Below, piece by piece: positions 1 through 8,248 of a DNA stretch of 16,239 nt. Under the pieces are notes generated by a model that was not told the DNA's origin, ran no database searches, and saw only the letters and a program-made list of their open reading frames with translations. Position numbers and translations under genes: made by a program. The stretch's first letter is position 1. Each line of letters begins with the position of its first letter. The DNA comes from an uncultured Clostridia bacterium (GTDB lineage: Bacteria; Bacillota; Clostridia; UBA1381), in the NCBI GenBank assembly GCA_934463455.1, contig CAKSJU010000045.1:1-16239 (forward strand), written 5' to 3'.

Positions 1-8
1 GTTTTATT

Positions 9-31
9 AAGGACTTTCGGCGGTCTTTTTT
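9..31 (+). terminator. Candidate intrinsic terminator of a plus-strand gene left of the window
   Basis: AAGGAC (9-14) can pair with GTCTTT (23-28), with one G-U wobble, around an 8-nt loop; the right arm runs into an unbroken T run at 26-31. The T tract lies on the plus-strand side. Read on the minus strand, the stem gains an A-C mismatch and is followed by an A-rich, not T-rich, stretch. It therefore fits a plus-strand gene ending just before base 1 and converging on the ATPase operon. The stem is short, so confidence is low. Confidence 0.35.
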
Positions 32-48
32 ACATTCCCATTTTTGTT

Positions 49-657
49 TTATTCTTTTTTGATTATCTTCAAACGTGTATGCTCTTCACGCTCTTTTTCC
101 TCCAATGAATCGGAGATTTCCTTTGAAAGCCGTTCGTAAAGAGGAATGGTAATATTTTTTAAAGCGTTTGCACGCTTTTGAGTTTTTCGGATATTTACAG
201 CAAGTCTGTAAACGGAGTTTTCAATTTCCGCAAGCTGCAGAGTAAGCTGTTTAACTTTGGAAAACTTTATATAAGCTTCATCCAAAGATGAACTTGTTTC
301 GTAAAGTCCGTAGGGAAGAGACCCGACTGTCTCGTCTGCCGATACGGTTGGAATTTCAACGCCCATAACGCTCCTGAGCTTTATGCTGACGCTCTCGTCT
401 ACTGTTACCGCATGCATAACCTCGCGTACGTTTTCAACGCCCATAACAAGGTTGGCGGAACTCAGAGCCGTATATGCTTCGTTAAAGGTAGAGTCGATTT
501 TTATCTGAACATCTTTTGCATTGTCAATCAGCTGCATCATTTCGCGAATAAGAATATTTCGTTTTTTATCGAGCATTTCATACCCTTGCTTGGACAGCTT
601 AAGGGTATTTTTTACAGTCATAAGGTTACCCTTTGTGGGAGCAAGTGTTTTTGCCAT
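49..657 (-). CDS. ntpD: V/A-type ATPase subunit D (central rotor axle)
   Basis: Subunit D is the long antiparallel coiled coil that forms the central axle turning inside the A3B3 hexamer; with F it passes torque between the catalytic head and the K ring. The 202-residue product has the usual family length. Its N-terminus (APTKGNLMTVKNTLKLSKQG) carries the family's T-x-x-x-L...L-x-x-A/G pattern, and the C-terminal helix (NIRKTQKRANALKNITIPLY) is the conserved second arm of the coiled coil. The ATG at 657 follows a GGAGGG site at good spacing. The gene is last in the ATPase cluster, 18 bp behind subunit B. No convincing minus-strand terminator is visible in the 48 bases that remain downstream. 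Confidence 0.95.
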   Translation of the reverse strand: MAKTLAPTKGNLMTVKNTLKLSKQGYEMLDKKRNILIREMMQLIDNAKDVQIKIDSTFNEAYTALSSANLVMGVENVREVMHAVTVDESVSIKLRSVMGVEIPTVSADETVGSLPYGLYETSSSLDEAYIKFSKVKQLTLQLAEIENSVYRLAVNIRKTQKRANALKNITIPLYERLSKEISDSLEEKEREEHTRLKIIKKE

Positions 658-675
658 ACGAATATTCCCTCCAAT

Positions 676-2058
676 TTATCTTTCTTTATAATATTTTTCA
701 AGAATGTCGTCACTTACACGGTCAAGCTCGGACTTCGGCAGCATACCGAGAAGCTCCCAGCCGAGGTTAAGCGTAGTTTCGATAGTTCTGTTGTCGTTTT
801 TTCCCTGGTTAATGAATTTTTCTTCAAATGCGCGTCCGAATGCAAGATATTTTTTATCTGTTTCGGAAAGCTCGTCTTCACCTATAACCGAGGCAAGGCT
901 TCTTGCATCTTCGACTTTGGAATATGCGGCAAACAGCTGGTTTGAAAGCGCCGGATGATCCTCTCTGGTAAATCCTTCGCCGATGCCATCCTTCATAAGA
1001 CGTGAAAGAGACGGCAAAATCGCAACCGGAGGATAAATTCCACGGAGTGTAAGGCTGCGGTCAAGAACTATTTGCCCCTCGGTAATATATCCGGTAAGGT
1101 CGGGGACAGGGTGAGTAATATCATCATTAGGCATTGTCAGGATAGGTACTTGCGTAACTGAGCCTTTTGCATCTTTTACGATACCTGCACGTTCATAAAG
1201 CGAAGCGAGGTCGGAATATAAATATCCCGGAAATCCTTTTCTTGAAGGAATTTCACCCTTTGATGAGGATATTTCACGCAATGCCTCTGCATAAGAGGTC
1301 ATATCGGTAAGTATAACAAGCACGTGCATGTTATGCGTAAATGCGAGATATTCGGCGGCTGTCAGTGCGCATCTCGGAGTTATAATTCTTTCAACAACCG
1401 GGTCATTCGAAAGATTTAAGAACATTACAACCTTTTGCAGAACACCGCTTTCTTCAAAGGAACGCTTAAAGAAATCCGCCACATCATGCTTTACACCCAT
1501 TGCGGCAAAAACAATTGCAAAGTTTTCATCTTCACTGCCGGAATCCGTTATTTTTGACTGTGAAGCGAGTTGAACGGCAAGCGCGTCATGCGGCATACCG
1601 TCTCCCGAAAATATTGGCAGCTTTTGACCTCTTATCAAGGTTGAAAGTGCGTCAATGGAGGATATACCGGTTTGAATAAAATTGTTCGGATATTCTCTTG
1701 CAACCGGGTTAATCGGCTGACCGTTTACATCTTTGGTTTCCTCCGCACAGTAATCGCCGAGACCGTCTATAGGCTTGCCGACTCCGTTCATAATTCTGCC
1801 GAGCATTTCCTTTGATAGCGGAAGCTCCATAGGCTTACCGGTCATTTTTGTTTTTGTATTTGTAAGAGAAAGACCGTTTGTACCCTCAAATACCTGAATT
1901 ACCGCTTTATCGCCGGAAATACCTATTATTCTTCCCATTCGCGGCTTGCCGTTGTCAACTGACATTGTTACAACTTCATCGTAGGAGGCATCCTTTACGC
2001 CCTCTATAACAGCGAGAGGACCTTCGATATTTTTTAAGCCTAAATATTCAATAGCCAT
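676..2058 (-). CDS. ntpB: V/A-type ATPase subunit B (non-catalytic head subunit)
   Basis: Subunit B alternates with A in the A3B3 head and shapes the nucleotide site at the interface without hydrolysing ATP itself. The 460-residue product matches the family length. At the P-loop position it has SGDGMPH (residues 151-157) instead of GxxGxGKT, the normal degenerate form in B subunits. SLSRLM near residue 353 holds the arginine expected to act as the trans arginine finger on the A-subunit nucleotide. ITPRCALTAAEYLAF (about 226-240) and TSYAEALREIS (about 254-264) are typical of the B family. The ATG at 2058 is preceded by AGGAGGGG, and that site overlaps the TAG stop of subunit A (11-bp gap), suggesting coupled translation. 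Confidence 0.97.
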   Translation of the reverse strand: MAIEYLGLKNIEGPLAVIEGVKDASYDEVVTMSVDNGKPRMGRIIGISGDKAVIQVFEGTNGLSLTNTKTKMTGKPMELPLSKEMLGRIMNGVGKPIDGLGDYCAEETKDVNGQPINPVAREYPNNFIQTGISSIDALSTLIRGQKLPIFSGDGMPHDALAVQLASQSKITDSGSEDENFAIVFAAMGVKHDVADFFKRSFEESGVLQKVVMFLNLSNDPVVERIITPRCALTAAEYLAFTHNMHVLVILTDMTSYAEALREISSSKGEIPSRKGFPGYLYSDLASLYERAGIVKDAKGSVTQVPILTMPNDDITHPVPDLTGYITEGQIVLDRSLTLRGIYPPVAILPSLSRLMKDGIGEGFTREDHPALSNQLFAAYSKVEDARSLASVIGEDELSETDKKYLAFGRAFEEKFINQGKNDNRTIETTLNLGWELLGMLPKSELDRVSDDILEKYYKER

Positions 2059-2069
2059 TTTTACCCCTC

Positions 2070-3833
2070 CTAATTATTTTTTATTATATCTTCGATTGTA
2101 TCGGTGATTTTTTGATTAAGAGTATCAAATGCCGATAAATCATCGTTCGGAATGTTATATTTCATTCTGATAACTTCATCGCATATTCCGCTGTTTCGAA
2201 CAGAGGACAAAACGATGTTTTTACTTACCGCTTTCATAATTCCGTCGTAGAGATGCAAAATTGTTTCCATCATTTTATTCTGCTTTTCCATAGGAACGTA
2301 AGTATCGTCCTTGTGATATGCGTTTTGCTGCAAAAATCCGAGTCGGATAACTCTTGCGATTTCAAGAACGGCTCTTTGTTCGTCCGGAAGTACATCTTCG
2401 CCGATCAGTTTTACGATTTCCATGAGATTGCTTTCTTCCTGCAAAATACTCATGAGCTTTGAACGGTTTTTAAGAAAATGTTTATCGATTTTTTCCGAAT
2501 ACCAGTCACTGAGGTCATCAATATACTCCGAATAACTCGAAAGCCAAGCGATAGCAGGGTAATGCCGTGCATACGCAAGCGATTTGTCAAGTGCCCAGAA
2601 GCATCTGATAAAACGTTTTGTATTCTGTGTTACAGGCTCGGAAAAATCAGCACCCTGAGGAGATACTGCACCTATTATTGTTACAGAGCCCTCCGAGCCG
2701 TTTAAATTGTCTACGTATCCCGCACGTTCGTAAAATCCTGAAAGCCTTGATGCAAGATATGCAGGGAAGCCTTCTTCGGCAGGCATTTCTTCCAGTCTTC
2801 CGGAAATTTCACGCAAAGCTTCTGCCCAACGTGAGGTAGAGTCTGCCATGATTGCAACGTGATAACCCATATCGCGGTAATATTCGGCAAGTGTAATTCC
2901 GGTGTAGATACTTGCTTCACGAGCTGCAACAGGCATATTTGAAGTATTTGCAATAAGCACTGTTCTGTCCAAAAGAGGTTTGTTGGATTTCGGGTCAAGA
3001 AGCTCAGAAAATTCCTCCAAAACCTGTGTCATTTCATTCCCGCGTTCACCGCAGCCTATATAGACAATTATGTCAGCGTCAGACCACTTTGCAAGCTGGT
3101 GCTGTGTCATTGTTTTTCCTGTTCCGAAACCGCCCGGAATTGCTGCCGCACCGCCTTTTGCGATAGGGAAGACAGTATCAATAATTCGCTGACCTGTTAT
3201 CAGCGGAATGGAAATATGACGTCTTTCAACAAAAGGACGTGCTGTTTTTATAGGCCATTCCTGGGTCATGGTAATGTCTTTTTCACCGTCGGGAGTTTTG
3301 ATTTTTACGATTGTGTCCGCAATTGTGTAGTCTCCGTCCGGAGCGACCCAGGTTACTTCACCCGAAAGATTCGGGGAAAGCATAACCTTATGTGTAATGA
3401 GCGAGGTTTCCGGAACGGTTGCAATTATGTCGCCGCCTTTTATACTGTCGCCGGGTTTAACCGTCAGTGTGGTTTTCCATTTTTTGCTTTCGTCAAGAGA
3501 TTTTAATGTAAGACCTCTGCCGATAAATGACCCGGAAAGATTTTTTATGTCCTTAAGAGGACGTTCGATACCGTCAAATATGTTAGAAAGTATTCCCGGT
3601 GCGAGCATAACCGAAAACGGCTTGTGCATTGGATAAACCGGCTCTCCGGGCTTTAAACCGGTGGTTTCTTCGTAAACCTGAATAACCGCGGCGTCCGGCT
3701 TAATTCCGATAACTTCACCGATAAGGCGCATGTTTCCTACCAATACCATTTCCAACATCTGAAAAGAATCATTGCCCTTTGCTTCAATTACAGGTCCGTT
3801 TATACTGTAAATATATCCTTCATCTTTTTTCAA
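2070..3833 (-). CDS. ntpA: V/A-type ATPase subunit A (catalytic subunit)
   Basis: This is the catalytic ATPase subunit of the A3B3 head. Counted from the preferred start, it shows the Walker A loop GGFGTGKT at 234-241 (Lys240), the catalytic glutamate in GCGERGNE (Glu263), and the Walker B strand ending MAD (Asp331) followed by STSRWAEALREISGRLEEMP. The extra region between the N-terminal barrel and the P-loop (about 110-185) is the bulge domain that marks V/A-type A subunits and is absent from F-type beta. No ATG start fits. There is a TTG at 3839, but it lies only about 2 nt from AAGGAGG; a second in-frame TTG at 3833 lies 7 nt away and is preferred, giving 587 residues (589 from the upstream TTG). 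It stops at TAG and sits 14 bp (8 bp from the upstream TTG) behind subunit E. Confidence 0.96.
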   Translation of the reverse strand: MKKDEGYIYSINGPVIEAKGNDSFQMLEMVLVGNMRLIGEVIGIKPDAAVIQVYEETTGLKPGEPVYPMHKPFSVMLAPGILSNIFDGIERPLKDIKNLSGSFIGRGLTLKSLDESKKWKTTLTVKPGDSIKGGDIIATVPETSLITHKVMLSPNLSGEVTWVAPDGDYTIADTIVKIKTPDGEKDITMTQEWPIKTARPFVERRHISIPLITGQRIIDTVFPIAKGGAAAIPGGFGTGKTMTQHQLAKWSDADIIVYIGCGERGNEMTQVLEEFSELLDPKSNKPLLDRTVLIANTSNMPVAAREASIYTGITLAEYYRDMGYHVAIMADSTSRWAEALREISGRLEEMPAEEGFPAYLASRLSGFYERAGYVDNLNGSEGSVTIIGAVSPQGADFSEPVTQNTKRFIRCFWALDKSLAYARHYPAIAWLSSYSEYIDDLSDWYSEKIDKHFLKNRSKLMSILQEESNLMEIVKLIGEDVLPDEQRAVLEIARVIRLGFLQQNAYHKDDTYVPMEKQNKMMETILHLYDGIMKAVSKNIVLSSVRNSGICDEVIRMKYNIPNDDLSAFDTLNQKITDTIEDIIKNN

Positions 3834-3847
3834 AACCAACCCCTCCT

Positions 3848-4456
3848 TTACAAATTAATGGTAAGTCCGCTCGTTTTAAGAAAATCTTCACGTTTTTCAA
3901 GCAGCATTTGACCGATTGTATAATCTGCCGATAAATTATTGCATTTAGCGGTAAAGCCTCCGATAATGTCGTCTTTTAACGAGCTTGTAACATTAATGTC
4001 CGGTATTTCGGAGATTAATGCATCTTTGAACTTTATATCTTTTTCGCAAAGGTTGATTTCACCTGTACCTATTTCATCGCATGCTTTTTTTGCAAGCGAA
4101 ATAAGCCATTTTTCGTAATCTGCCGAATTGGTAAAATCAATAAGTCGGTTTTTCGCCGAGGTAAAAACTTCGTTTATTATTTCTTCACGCTTTTTCAAAA
4201 TATTTTTTTTGGCATTCATTTCTTCTTTAAGTACGCGCCCGTTTTGTTCTTTGGAATACTTGCTTACGGCTTTTTGTATATCTTCATATGCGTCTTCGAG
4301 AAATTCCATTTCTTTTTCGTGCAGGGCAAGGCTTTTTGATTTTTCAATATCAGCCACTATTTCTTCTTTTTGCCTCTGCGCTTCGGTTAATATAATATTT
4401 GAAAAATCGGCGATTTTCTTTTCTAAATCTGCCATAGCTTCATCAATTCCCTTCAT
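3848..4456 (-). CDS. ntpE: V/A-type ATPase subunit E (peripheral stalk)
   Basis: Subunit E forms the peripheral stator stalk with the H/G subunit, tying the A3B3 head to the membrane subunit I. The 202-residue product has a charged, heptad-like N-terminal half (about 5-95, many E/K/A) followed by a small mixed alpha/beta C-terminal half, ending in GGFTAKCNNLSADYTIGQML, a typical E-subunit tail. The start is uncertain: the ATG at 4456 is 4 nt after the subunit F stop and has no clear ribosome-binding site, so it probably relies on coupling to F. An internal ATG at codon 8 has AAGGGA about 12 nt upstream. The first is kept because the opening MKGIDE resembles E-subunit N-termini. Family sequence conservation is low; identity rests largely on context plus topology. 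Confidence 0.9.
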   Translation of the reverse strand: MKGIDEAMADLEKKIADFSNIILTEAQRQKEEIVADIEKSKSLALHEKEMEFLEDAYEDIQKAVSKYSKEQNGRVLKEEMNAKKNILKKREEIINEVFTSAKNRLIDFTNSADYEKWLISLAKKACDEIGTGEINLCEKDIKFKDALISEIPDINVTSSLKDDIIGGFTAKCNNLSADYTIGQMLLEKREDFLKTSGLTINL

Positions 4457-4460
4457 AGCA

Positions 4461-4769
4461 TTACAGTTTAAGTCCGATTGCTTCTCTGACGTGGTTGTTA
4501 ATGCTGTTTACTATATCACGGCTGCCGTGTCTGTCCGGTATTTCGACTATAAGAGGTATCGGGGTGTTCATTTTCAGACTGCTTATTTTATCCGGAATAA
4601 GCTTGCCGAGCTTTTCCGTAAGCAGTACAATTCCTATGCTGCTGTCGGTAAAAATTCTGTCGAGCTCAGCGGAAACTTCTTCTGCGGTATGAACAACAAC
4701 GCCCTCAACACCTGCGAGTCTCATACCTATTTGAGTGTCAATGTTGTCGCTTATAAGATACATTTTCAT
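4461..4769 (-). CDS. ntpG: V/A-type ATPase subunit F (rotor regulatory subunit)
   Basis: Subunit F binds the D axle and tunes ATPase activity. The 102-residue product has the expected small Rossmann-like layout: a first strand MYLISDNIDTQIGMRLAGVEG, a second IGIVLLTEKLGKLIPDKI, and a third PLIVEIPDRHG, all recognisable for this family (named NtpG in Enterococcus and AtpF elsewhere). The ATG at 4769 follows AGAAGG at about 9 nt; a second ATG lies two codons in. Its stop is 4 nt before the start of subunit E, so the two are probably translationally coupled. In many V-ATPase operons F sits directly before A; here E is between them. Confidence 0.93.
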   Translation of the reverse strand: MKMYLISDNIDTQIGMRLAGVEGVVVHTAEEVSAELDRIFTDSSIGIVLLTEKLGKLIPDKISSLKMNTPIPLIVEIPDRHGSRDIVNSINNHVREAIGLKL

Positions 4770-4794
4770 AACTCGAAACCTTCTCTTGAATTAA

Positions 4795-5211
4795 TTAGCT
4801 GAACAATATCAAAAGCGATATGATAAGTCCGTAAAGTGCGATACCTTCGGCAAGAGCAACGAAGATAAGTGTTTTACCCATGATTTTCTCATTTTCACTC
4901 ATAGCGCCTATTGCCGCCGAAGCTGCGGATGCAACCGCAATACCGCCGCCGATGCCCGAAAGACCGGTAGCTAAAGCAGCACCGACATACATAAGTCCGT
5001 CCGCTGCCTGAGCGGCGTCACCGCTTGCCGCTGCGAATGCGGCAGGAGCATTTACCAGCATGGAAACGCTTGCTATTGCAAACAGTGAGAAAAAGCTGAT
5101 TGCGTTCATCAAAAGACACTCTTTACCTTTTCGGCACCCGCTTGCGCGATACCAAACAAAAGGAACCATAACACTCAAAACCATCAATACCAATAATACT
5201 TTAATCAACAT
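4795..5211 (-). CDS. ntpK: V/A-type ATPase subunit K (membrane rotor c subunit)
   Basis: This proteolipid forms the membrane rotor ring and carries the transported ion. The 138-residue product has a first hydrophobic segment (about 3-20), a basic linker, a second segment (34-54) ending in a signal-like AFAAA (about 58-62), and then the c-type hairpin: helix 1 at about 74-101 (GLSGIGGGIAVASAASAAIG) and helix 2 at about 112-137. The ion-binding carboxylate is Glu122 in LAEGIALYG. The hairpin occurs once, so this is the short c form with the N-terminal extension common in Clostridia. There is no Gln in the GxGxGxx stretch and Gly follows the glutamate, arguing against the usual Na+ site and for H+ (inference). 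ATG at 5211; AAAGGA lies about 11 nt upstream. Confidence 0.95.
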   Translation of the reverse strand: MLIKVLLVLMVLSVMVPFVWYRASGCRKGKECLLMNAISFFSLFAIASVSMLVNAPAAFAAASGDAAQAADGLMYVGAALATGLSGIGGGIAVASAASAAIGAMSENEKIMGKTLIFVALAEGIALYGLIISLLILFS

Positions 5212-5228
5212 AATAACAACATCCTTTC

Positions 5229-5240
5229 AATTAGCTAATT
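5229..5240. repeat. 12-bp perfect palindrome between subunits I and K
   Basis: AATTAGCTAATT lies in the 31-bp gap between the subunit I stop and the subunit K start. It contains the same TAGCTAATT core as the arms of the 36-bp palindromic repeats at 13560 and 14806, so it may be a remnant of that element. It is short enough, in AT-rich DNA, to occur by chance. Confidence 0.3.
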
Positions 5241-5242
5241 AT

Positions 5243-7120
5243 CTATTTCATTGCGGCAAACGGTTTTCCGTCGCCTTTGAAGTAACGGCTGAACATCTCG
5301 TAATACTCAAGACGCAAAACCTGTATACCGACAATAAGTCCTTCAAGTCCCATTACAATGATATTACCGAATATTTTCACTATAATTCCGGAAATACCGC
5401 TGCCGGCAAGCATTGTGACCGCCATCATCATTCCGACGTGAATTATGGCGAATGCGCCGACACGCAGGAAAGAAATTGTATTTGTAACAAAGCTTAAAAG
5501 CACATCGAACATTTCGAAAAAGCTTTCAACAAAGAACATACCGTCCTTTTTTGCCCAGTTTTTATCACCGGCGATTAATTCCGAAAGCGGAATTTCCAAA
5601 AACATTGTAACAAAGGTTACCGCCATCAGAATTTCGAATATTGCGGAATTTAATCCAAGCTTCAAAACCATATTGAGCAAGAGAGTCAGAAGTGATACAT
5701 AAAATACCATTCCGGATATTCCGTTCGGCGAAAAGAGCAATGCTCCTATATCTTTTTGCCGTATGGCGTTAATCATATTCAGCAGCATACATATTAAAAT
5801 CAATGCAACTCCAAGACCGACAGCACCCAGCAGCATGAACATAATCTGGTCAATAGGCTCTATCAGACGTACCGAGGAGAGAATTTCTTCGTTTCCGAAA
5901 ATACTGCCGTAGATAAATCCGAAGCCTATGCCGGAAACTCCTACGGCAGAGACAATTGCCGCAAGCTGCATCTTTGTTTTTTTATAGATTAAATATCCCA
6001 AAATAGCAAATATTGCACTTTGTCCCACATCTCCGAACATAATGCCGTAGAGCAGAAAATATGTTATTGCCAAAAACGGTGTCGGGTCAATTTCTCCGTA
6101 GCGGGGAAGCCCGTACATATTTACAAACATTTCGAACGGCTTGATAAGCTTGGGATTTTTAAGTTTTGTCGGCGGTTTGGATATGCGTTCGAGATTTTCC
6201 GCATCATCTACAAAGAATATAAGTTTTTCATCTTTCTGCGCGGTTTTTTCAAATTTTTTTGCGTCTTTTTTCGGCATCCAACCGACAAGGTAGAAAAAGT
6301 CTTTACTGTGCGCCGCTTTACGGCGAAGATTTTCAAGTTTCATATGCTCGCTTGCCCAAGCGTAAATACCGAGAACGGTTTCGATATTTTTGCCGAGGAT
6401 TGCTTCTGTTTCGGTATCAAGACGTTTATTGTCCTCCGACAGTGTGTCGTTTTGCTTTCGCAAAAATTCCTGAGTTGCTTTCGGCGTACCGATTGCGGCG
6501 TCCGGAATATCAACTTCGTCAAAATACAAAGAATCAAAAACCGCGTTTATTTTATCTGCGTGTGATTTCGGTGCGAAGTAAAATCCCCAAATATCTTCTT
6601 TTTCTTCGGAGGTTTTTACAAATATAGCTTCTATATCTCCGAGAAATGTTTTAAGAGTCAGGTAACTGCTTTTCGGCATTCGCCCGAAATGATAATCAAT
6701 ATACCGAAAATGCAGCAGCTTTGCAAGGTCAACATCTACGTTTTCCAAAGTGTCAAACTGATGTATTATTTTTTCATTTTCGGCAATGCGTATTCCGTTA
6801 AGCTCTTTTTCCTTCTTTACGGAGTCTACTTGGTTTTTCAGCTCGTTTAAAAAGTCAAACATTTTGTCGTAGTCCATTGAGGATACGTCGCCTGCTTTTT
6901 TGAGCTGGTCTTTTTCGGGGGTTATAATATCTCCCGCCATTTTGAAAAGCGTGTCGTATCTTCCGTCCTCCGCAAAGGGAAGAAGCTTTTCTCCGTTGTC
7001 GAGTACGGATACGGCGTTTTCCAAATGAATTTCTCTGCCGATAACATATTTTGAAGCCAGTAAATCAAAATCGCTGATTTTACCGGCTATTGTGACGGCT
7101 TCCATTTTAAGCACTGACAA
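5243..7120 (-). CDS. ntpI: V/A-type ATPase subunit I (membrane stator a subunit)
   Basis: Subunit I makes the two ion half-channels next to the K ring and anchors the peripheral stalks. The 625-residue product has a cytoplasmic N-terminal half (1-340) with coiled-coil stretches (about 85-125 and 215-265) and a membrane half (about 345-610) with some seven or eight hydrophobic segments. The essential channel arginine is Arg553 in SFLRVGAFAIIHVG; a second conserved arginine is Arg603 in IQVLRLEYYEMFSRYF. The tail KGDGKPFAAM is typical. The start is TTG at 7120, supported by AAGGAG with 8-9 nt spacing; the first in-frame ATG (codon 6) has no such site. It stops at TAG. The gap to K is 31 bp and the gap from C is 69 bp. 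Confidence 0.96.
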   Translation of the reverse strand: MSVLKMEAVTIAGKISDFDLLASKYVIGREIHLENAVSVLDNGEKLLPFAEDGRYDTLFKMAGDIITPEKDQLKKAGDVSSMDYDKMFDFLNELKNQVDSVKKEKELNGIRIAENEKIIHQFDTLENVDVDLAKLLHFRYIDYHFGRMPKSSYLTLKTFLGDIEAIFVKTSEEKEDIWGFYFAPKSHADKINAVFDSLYFDEVDIPDAAIGTPKATQEFLRKQNDTLSEDNKRLDTETEAILGKNIETVLGIYAWASEHMKLENLRRKAAHSKDFFYLVGWMPKKDAKKFEKTAQKDEKLIFFVDDAENLERISKPPTKLKNPKLIKPFEMFVNMYGLPRYGEIDPTPFLAITYFLLYGIMFGDVGQSAIFAILGYLIYKKTKMQLAAIVSAVGVSGIGFGFIYGSIFGNEEILSSVRLIEPIDQIMFMLLGAVGLGVALILICMLLNMINAIRQKDIGALLFSPNGISGMVFYVSLLTLLLNMVLKLGLNSAIFEILMAVTFVTMFLEIPLSELIAGDKNWAKKDGMFFVESFFEMFDVLLSFVTNTISFLRVGAFAIIHVGMMMAVTMLAGSGISGIIVKIFGNIIVMGLEGLIVGIQVLRLEYYEMFSRYFKGDGKPFAAMK

Positions 7121-7160
7121 GGTATCATCTCCTTATTGCTGATCAATTTCAGGACATTTG

Positions 7161-7180
7161 AAAAAGCTAATTAACTTTTT
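7161..7180. repeat. 20-bp near-perfect palindrome between subunits C and I
   Basis: AAAAAGCTAATTAACTTTTT is an inverted repeat with arms of 10 bp and a single mismatch (a G-U pair in the minus-strand RNA). It sits in the 69-bp gap between subunits C and I, about 40 nt before the TTG start of I, and is the longest symmetric element inside the ATPase cluster. It has an A tract on one side and a T tract on the other, so it could be a weak attenuator, an RNA-processing site, or a relic of the 36-bp palindrome family, with which it shares AGCTAATT. Confidence 0.4.
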
Positions 7181-7189
7181 TAATATCCA

Positions 7190-8230
7190 CTACCTGTTAA
7201 TACAAATATTTTTCCTTATAATATCGGGGGAAATTCCGTATCGTATTCCCTCAATAATTGTTTTTATGTTTTCGCGTTCGGTCATGAGTAAACCGAAGAA
7301 TGCGTAAACCTCGGTAAATGTTCCGGATTGCAGCTTATATGCTTTTTTTGCGTTTTCAAAGCATATTCTGTTGTAATTTCTTTCGATATAAAACTCACCG
7401 TCGGCAGATTTCAAAATATCGGCATATCGTCCGTTCAGTATAAGTCTTTCGCACTCATCCTTCGTTTCGGCTTCAACAAGGCTTGATATATCATCTTTCG
7501 AAAGCCTGTAATATACCGGGATGAGGTATGTGTATATAAGCTCTTTCGGCGTTTTAAAATATCTCTTACAGCGATATATCCACATAATGTTTAAATAATC
7601 TATTTGAGTGCCGAGAAATTTTTTGAACTCCGGCTGCTGATTTTTTTGTATAAATTTCGAAGCTGCCGCCCAAAGAGCTTTAAAATAAAATCTCGTGAGC
7701 ATCATACTGATTGCGGGGTAATCCGCATTCATGGAGTCGGCATGCTTTAAAACGGGATACAAAACCGAATTTTTACAAGCCGCACATATATCAGAAACCG
7801 TTTTGCTGTGCTGCAAAAGCTCGGCATCAATATCCGAATGTTCGGAAAAGAAATTGCTTTTTACAATTTCATATCCGTTGGAATATGTTTCTTCATGGCT
7901 TAAAACTCTTCTCAAAACCGTATTGAGTACGCTTATTTCATTTTGCAGCAGAAGAAATCTGATAAGCTTTCTCTCGTTAAGACCGACAAATTTATAAAGC
8001 TTAACGTACTCGTTTTCAAGTTTTCTGTCAATTCGTTTTTCCAGCATTCCGCGGTGTATGGAAGAATCGTTTAAATCCGAAATAAACTGTTCATAATACG
8101 TTTTTTTTAAGTATGAACATATTTCGTTTACCGAATGTTTTTCCAAAAGTGCGTTATAGTCCGCAAAGGTTAAATGACCGGAGTGCATTGCGCTGAGCTT
8201 TGCGGATAAAGCGCAAAATTCATTATTCAT
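7190..8230 (-). CDS. ntpC: V/A-type ATPase subunit C (rotor socket, d-type)
   Basis: Subunit C (d in eukaryotic naming) caps the K ring and receives the D/F axle, acting as the socket that links rotor head and membrane ring. The 346-residue, mostly helical product lies in the 330-350 residue range of the family. It has recurrent R-F-L-L, Y-L-N-I-M-W-I-Y-R and L-x-x-R-F-Y patterns in the three-fold repeated helical bundle, and the characteristic end TERENIKTIIEGIRYGIS. ATG at 8230 follows GGAGG at 8 nt. The stop is TAG. It lies 18 bp behind subunit H and ahead of I, an unusual place: in Enterococcus-type operons C follows E. Confidence 0.92.
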   Translation of the reverse strand: MNNEFCALSAKLSAMHSGHLTFADYNALLEKHSVNEICSYLKKTYYEQFISDLNDSSIHRGMLEKRIDRKLENEYVKLYKFVGLNERKLIRFLLLQNEISVLNTVLRRVLSHEETYSNGYEIVKSNFFSEHSDIDAELLQHSKTVSDICAACKNSVLYPVLKHADSMNADYPAISMMLTRFYFKALWAAASKFIQKNQQPEFKKFLGTQIDYLNIMWIYRCKRYFKTPKELIYTYLIPVYYRLSKDDISSLVEAETKDECERLILNGRYADILKSADGEFYIERNYNRICFENAKKAYKLQSGTFTEVYAFFGLLMTERENIKTIIEGIRYGISPDIIRKNICINR

Positions 8231-8248
8231 ATTTCCAGCCTCCGATTT

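Noticed and set aside
412..945. Long open frame on the plus strand opposite subunits B and D (and similar ones opposite other genes)
   Set aside because: It lies wholly antisense to well-conserved ATPase genes, has no ribosome-binding site, and its composition (rich in Phe, Cys, His) is that of a shadow frame.
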